This document shows, in pieces, positions 5,042 through 5,948 of a stretch of DNA of 5,948 nt (positions are counted from its first letter, which is position 1; each line of letters opens with the position of its first letter). Under the pieces are notes generated by a model that did not search any database, was not told the origin of the DNA, and saw nothing but the letters and a program-made list of their open reading frames with translations. The position numbers were made by a program, and so were the translations under genes. Origin of the DNA: Erythrobacter sp. (lineage in GTDB: Bacteria > Pseudomonadota > Alphaproteobacteria > Sphingomonadales > Sphingomonadaceae); assembly GCA_002695185.1 (NCBI GenBank), contig NZOF01000207.1:19308-25255 (forward strand). The letters run 5' to 3'.

Positions 5042-5948
5042 CCCTACGCCCCCTGCTCTTTGCTGCCACTGCAAGTCTCGGCACGCTTGCCGCCTCCGCC
5101 CCCGCGCTCGCCCAGTCGGACAGCGTGGCCTATTTCACGCGCTCGCATTCCTCAGCCCTGCCGCAGATCCTCTCGACCGACGACCGGGCCTATTATGCCT
5201 CGCTGTTCGAAGCGATCGAGGCGCAGAACTGGGAGCGGGTCGAACTCGCCTTCTCGCAGCGCCCCGACGGCCCGCTGCACGGTGCAGCGCTGGCGACCTA
5301 TTTCCTCGATCCCAACAGCCCGCGCATCGAATTGCCGCGGATCGAGGACTGGCTGCGGCGCTATCCCCGCAATCCGCAGGTCGAAGGCATCGTGCGGCTG
5401 GGGCAGACCCGCGGCCTTACGTGGCAGCCGGGCCTGCCGCGCGAACAGTCGCTGTCGCGCCAGCCGGGGATCACCCGCCGCGCCCTGCCCCGCCCGATCA
5501 GCGACGGTACCATGCCCGCCAATGTCAGCTCGGCCATTCTCGACCGGATCAAGAACGACGATCCTGATGGCGCGCGCCTGCTGCTCGACGGGGTGGACGC
5601 ATCGCTGTCCTCGCAGGCCCGGGCCGAATGGCGCCAGCGTGTCGCGTGGAGCTATTATATCGAGAACCGCGATGCCGAAGCTTACGGCATGGCGCAGCTG
5701 GTCTCGCAGGGTTCGGGCCCGTGGGTGGCAGAGGGTGACTGGGTCGCCGGCCTTTCCGCCTGGCGCATCGGCGATTGCAATCGCGCCGGGGAATTCTTCG
5801 CCACATCTGCCAAGGGGGCGGACAATCCCGAACTGCGCGTGGCGGCGCATTACTGGGCCGCGCGCGCGCTGATCCGTTGCCGCGAACCGCAGGCGGCGCA
5901 GGCGCATCTGCGCGCCGCCACGCAATATGACGAGACGCTCTACGGCAT
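5038..5948 (+). CDS. secreted lytic transglycosylase-type protein, N-terminal part (cut by window end)
   Basis: The frame starts with the ATG that overlaps the previous stop (ATGA) and stays open to the window edge, giving 303 codons with no stop. The first 25 residues form a Sec signal peptide (MTLRPLLFAATASLG...APALA, cleavage before Gln26), so the product is periplasmic. The mature part is Ala- and Trp-rich and helical, with motifs of the superhelical N-terminal domain of Slt-type soluble lytic murein transglycosylases: YYIENRDAEAYGMAQL (about 202-217), WVAGLSAWRIGDCNRAGEFF, RVAAHYWAARALIR and a closing ATQYDETLYG at the window end. In that family the catalytic SLT domain with its Glu follows this point, so the active site is outside the window and unverified. 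Such enzymes cleave the glycan strands of peptidoglycan to 1,6-anhydromuropeptides during wall turnover. Expression is presumably coupled to the uracil-DNA-glycosylase-like gene. Confidence 0.8.
   Translation, partial: MTLRPLLFAATASLGTLAASAPALAQSDSVAYFTRSHSSALPQILSTDDRAYYASLFEAIEAQNWERVELAFSQRPDGPLHGAALATYFLDPNSPRIELPRIEDWLRRYPRNPQVEGIVRLGQTRGLTWQPGLPREQSLSRQPGITRRALPRPISDGTMPANVSSAILDRIKNDDPDGARLLLDGVDASLSSQARAEWRQRVAWSYYIENRDAEAYGMAQLVSQGSGPWVAEGDWVAGLSAWRIGDCNRAGEFFATSAKGADNPELRVAAHYWAARALIRCREPQAAQAHLRAATQYDETLYG

Noticed and set aside
5060..5872. Plus-strand 270-codon and minus-strand 257-codon frames within the transglycosylase region
   Set aside because: Both are Arg/Pro-rich or motif-free shadows. 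The frame from 5038 has a signal peptide, coupled start and family motifs, and stays open to the window edge.

Overview
The window is high-GC, densely coded bacterial DNA. Protein content and gene order suggest an alphaproteobacterium, most likely of the order Sphingomonadales (Erythrobacter/Novosphingobium-like). That placement comes from remembered family resemblance, not from a search. It looks like a chromosomal housekeeping region with one small, recent-looking insertion or rearrangement.

Layout. Positions 1-2219 hold a minus-strand run, listed here in transcription order. It starts with a 49-codon relic of the 5' end of ispE (2219-2070). Next come an uncharacterised 157-aa protein gene of lower GC (2080-1607), intact ispE (1616-801) and an N-formylglutamate amidohydrolase family gene (804-76). 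Consecutive reading frames overlap by 11, 10 and 4 nt. Positions 2220-2526 carry no gene I can support. They hold a large dispersed palindromic repeat (2325-2430) and a partial copy of the same repeat core (2233-2250). The minus-strand gene at 4173-2527 encodes electron transfer flavoprotein-ubiquinone oxidoreductase. An 82-bp divergent intergenic region separates it from a plus-strand pair: a degenerate uracil-DNA-glycosylase-like protein (4256-5041) and, overlapping it by ATGA, a secreted lytic transglycosylase-type protein (5038 onward) that runs off the window.

How the genes relate. IspE acts in the MEP isoprenoid pathway. ETF-QO passes electrons from flavoprotein dehydrogenases to ubiquinone. 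The transglycosylase-type protein is predicted to act in the periplasm on peptidoglycan. These are largely independent functions, and there is no single pathway here.

The most interesting signal is around ispE. A 41-bp segment of its 5' coding region (1561-1601) is repeated 606 bp upstream (2167-2207) with two mismatches, in the same orientation and reading frame and preceded by its own ATG. The low-GC orphan gene lies between the copies. It looks as though the orphan gene was inserted at the start of ispE and took over its translation-initiation region, while an intact ispE start was kept or restored downstream.
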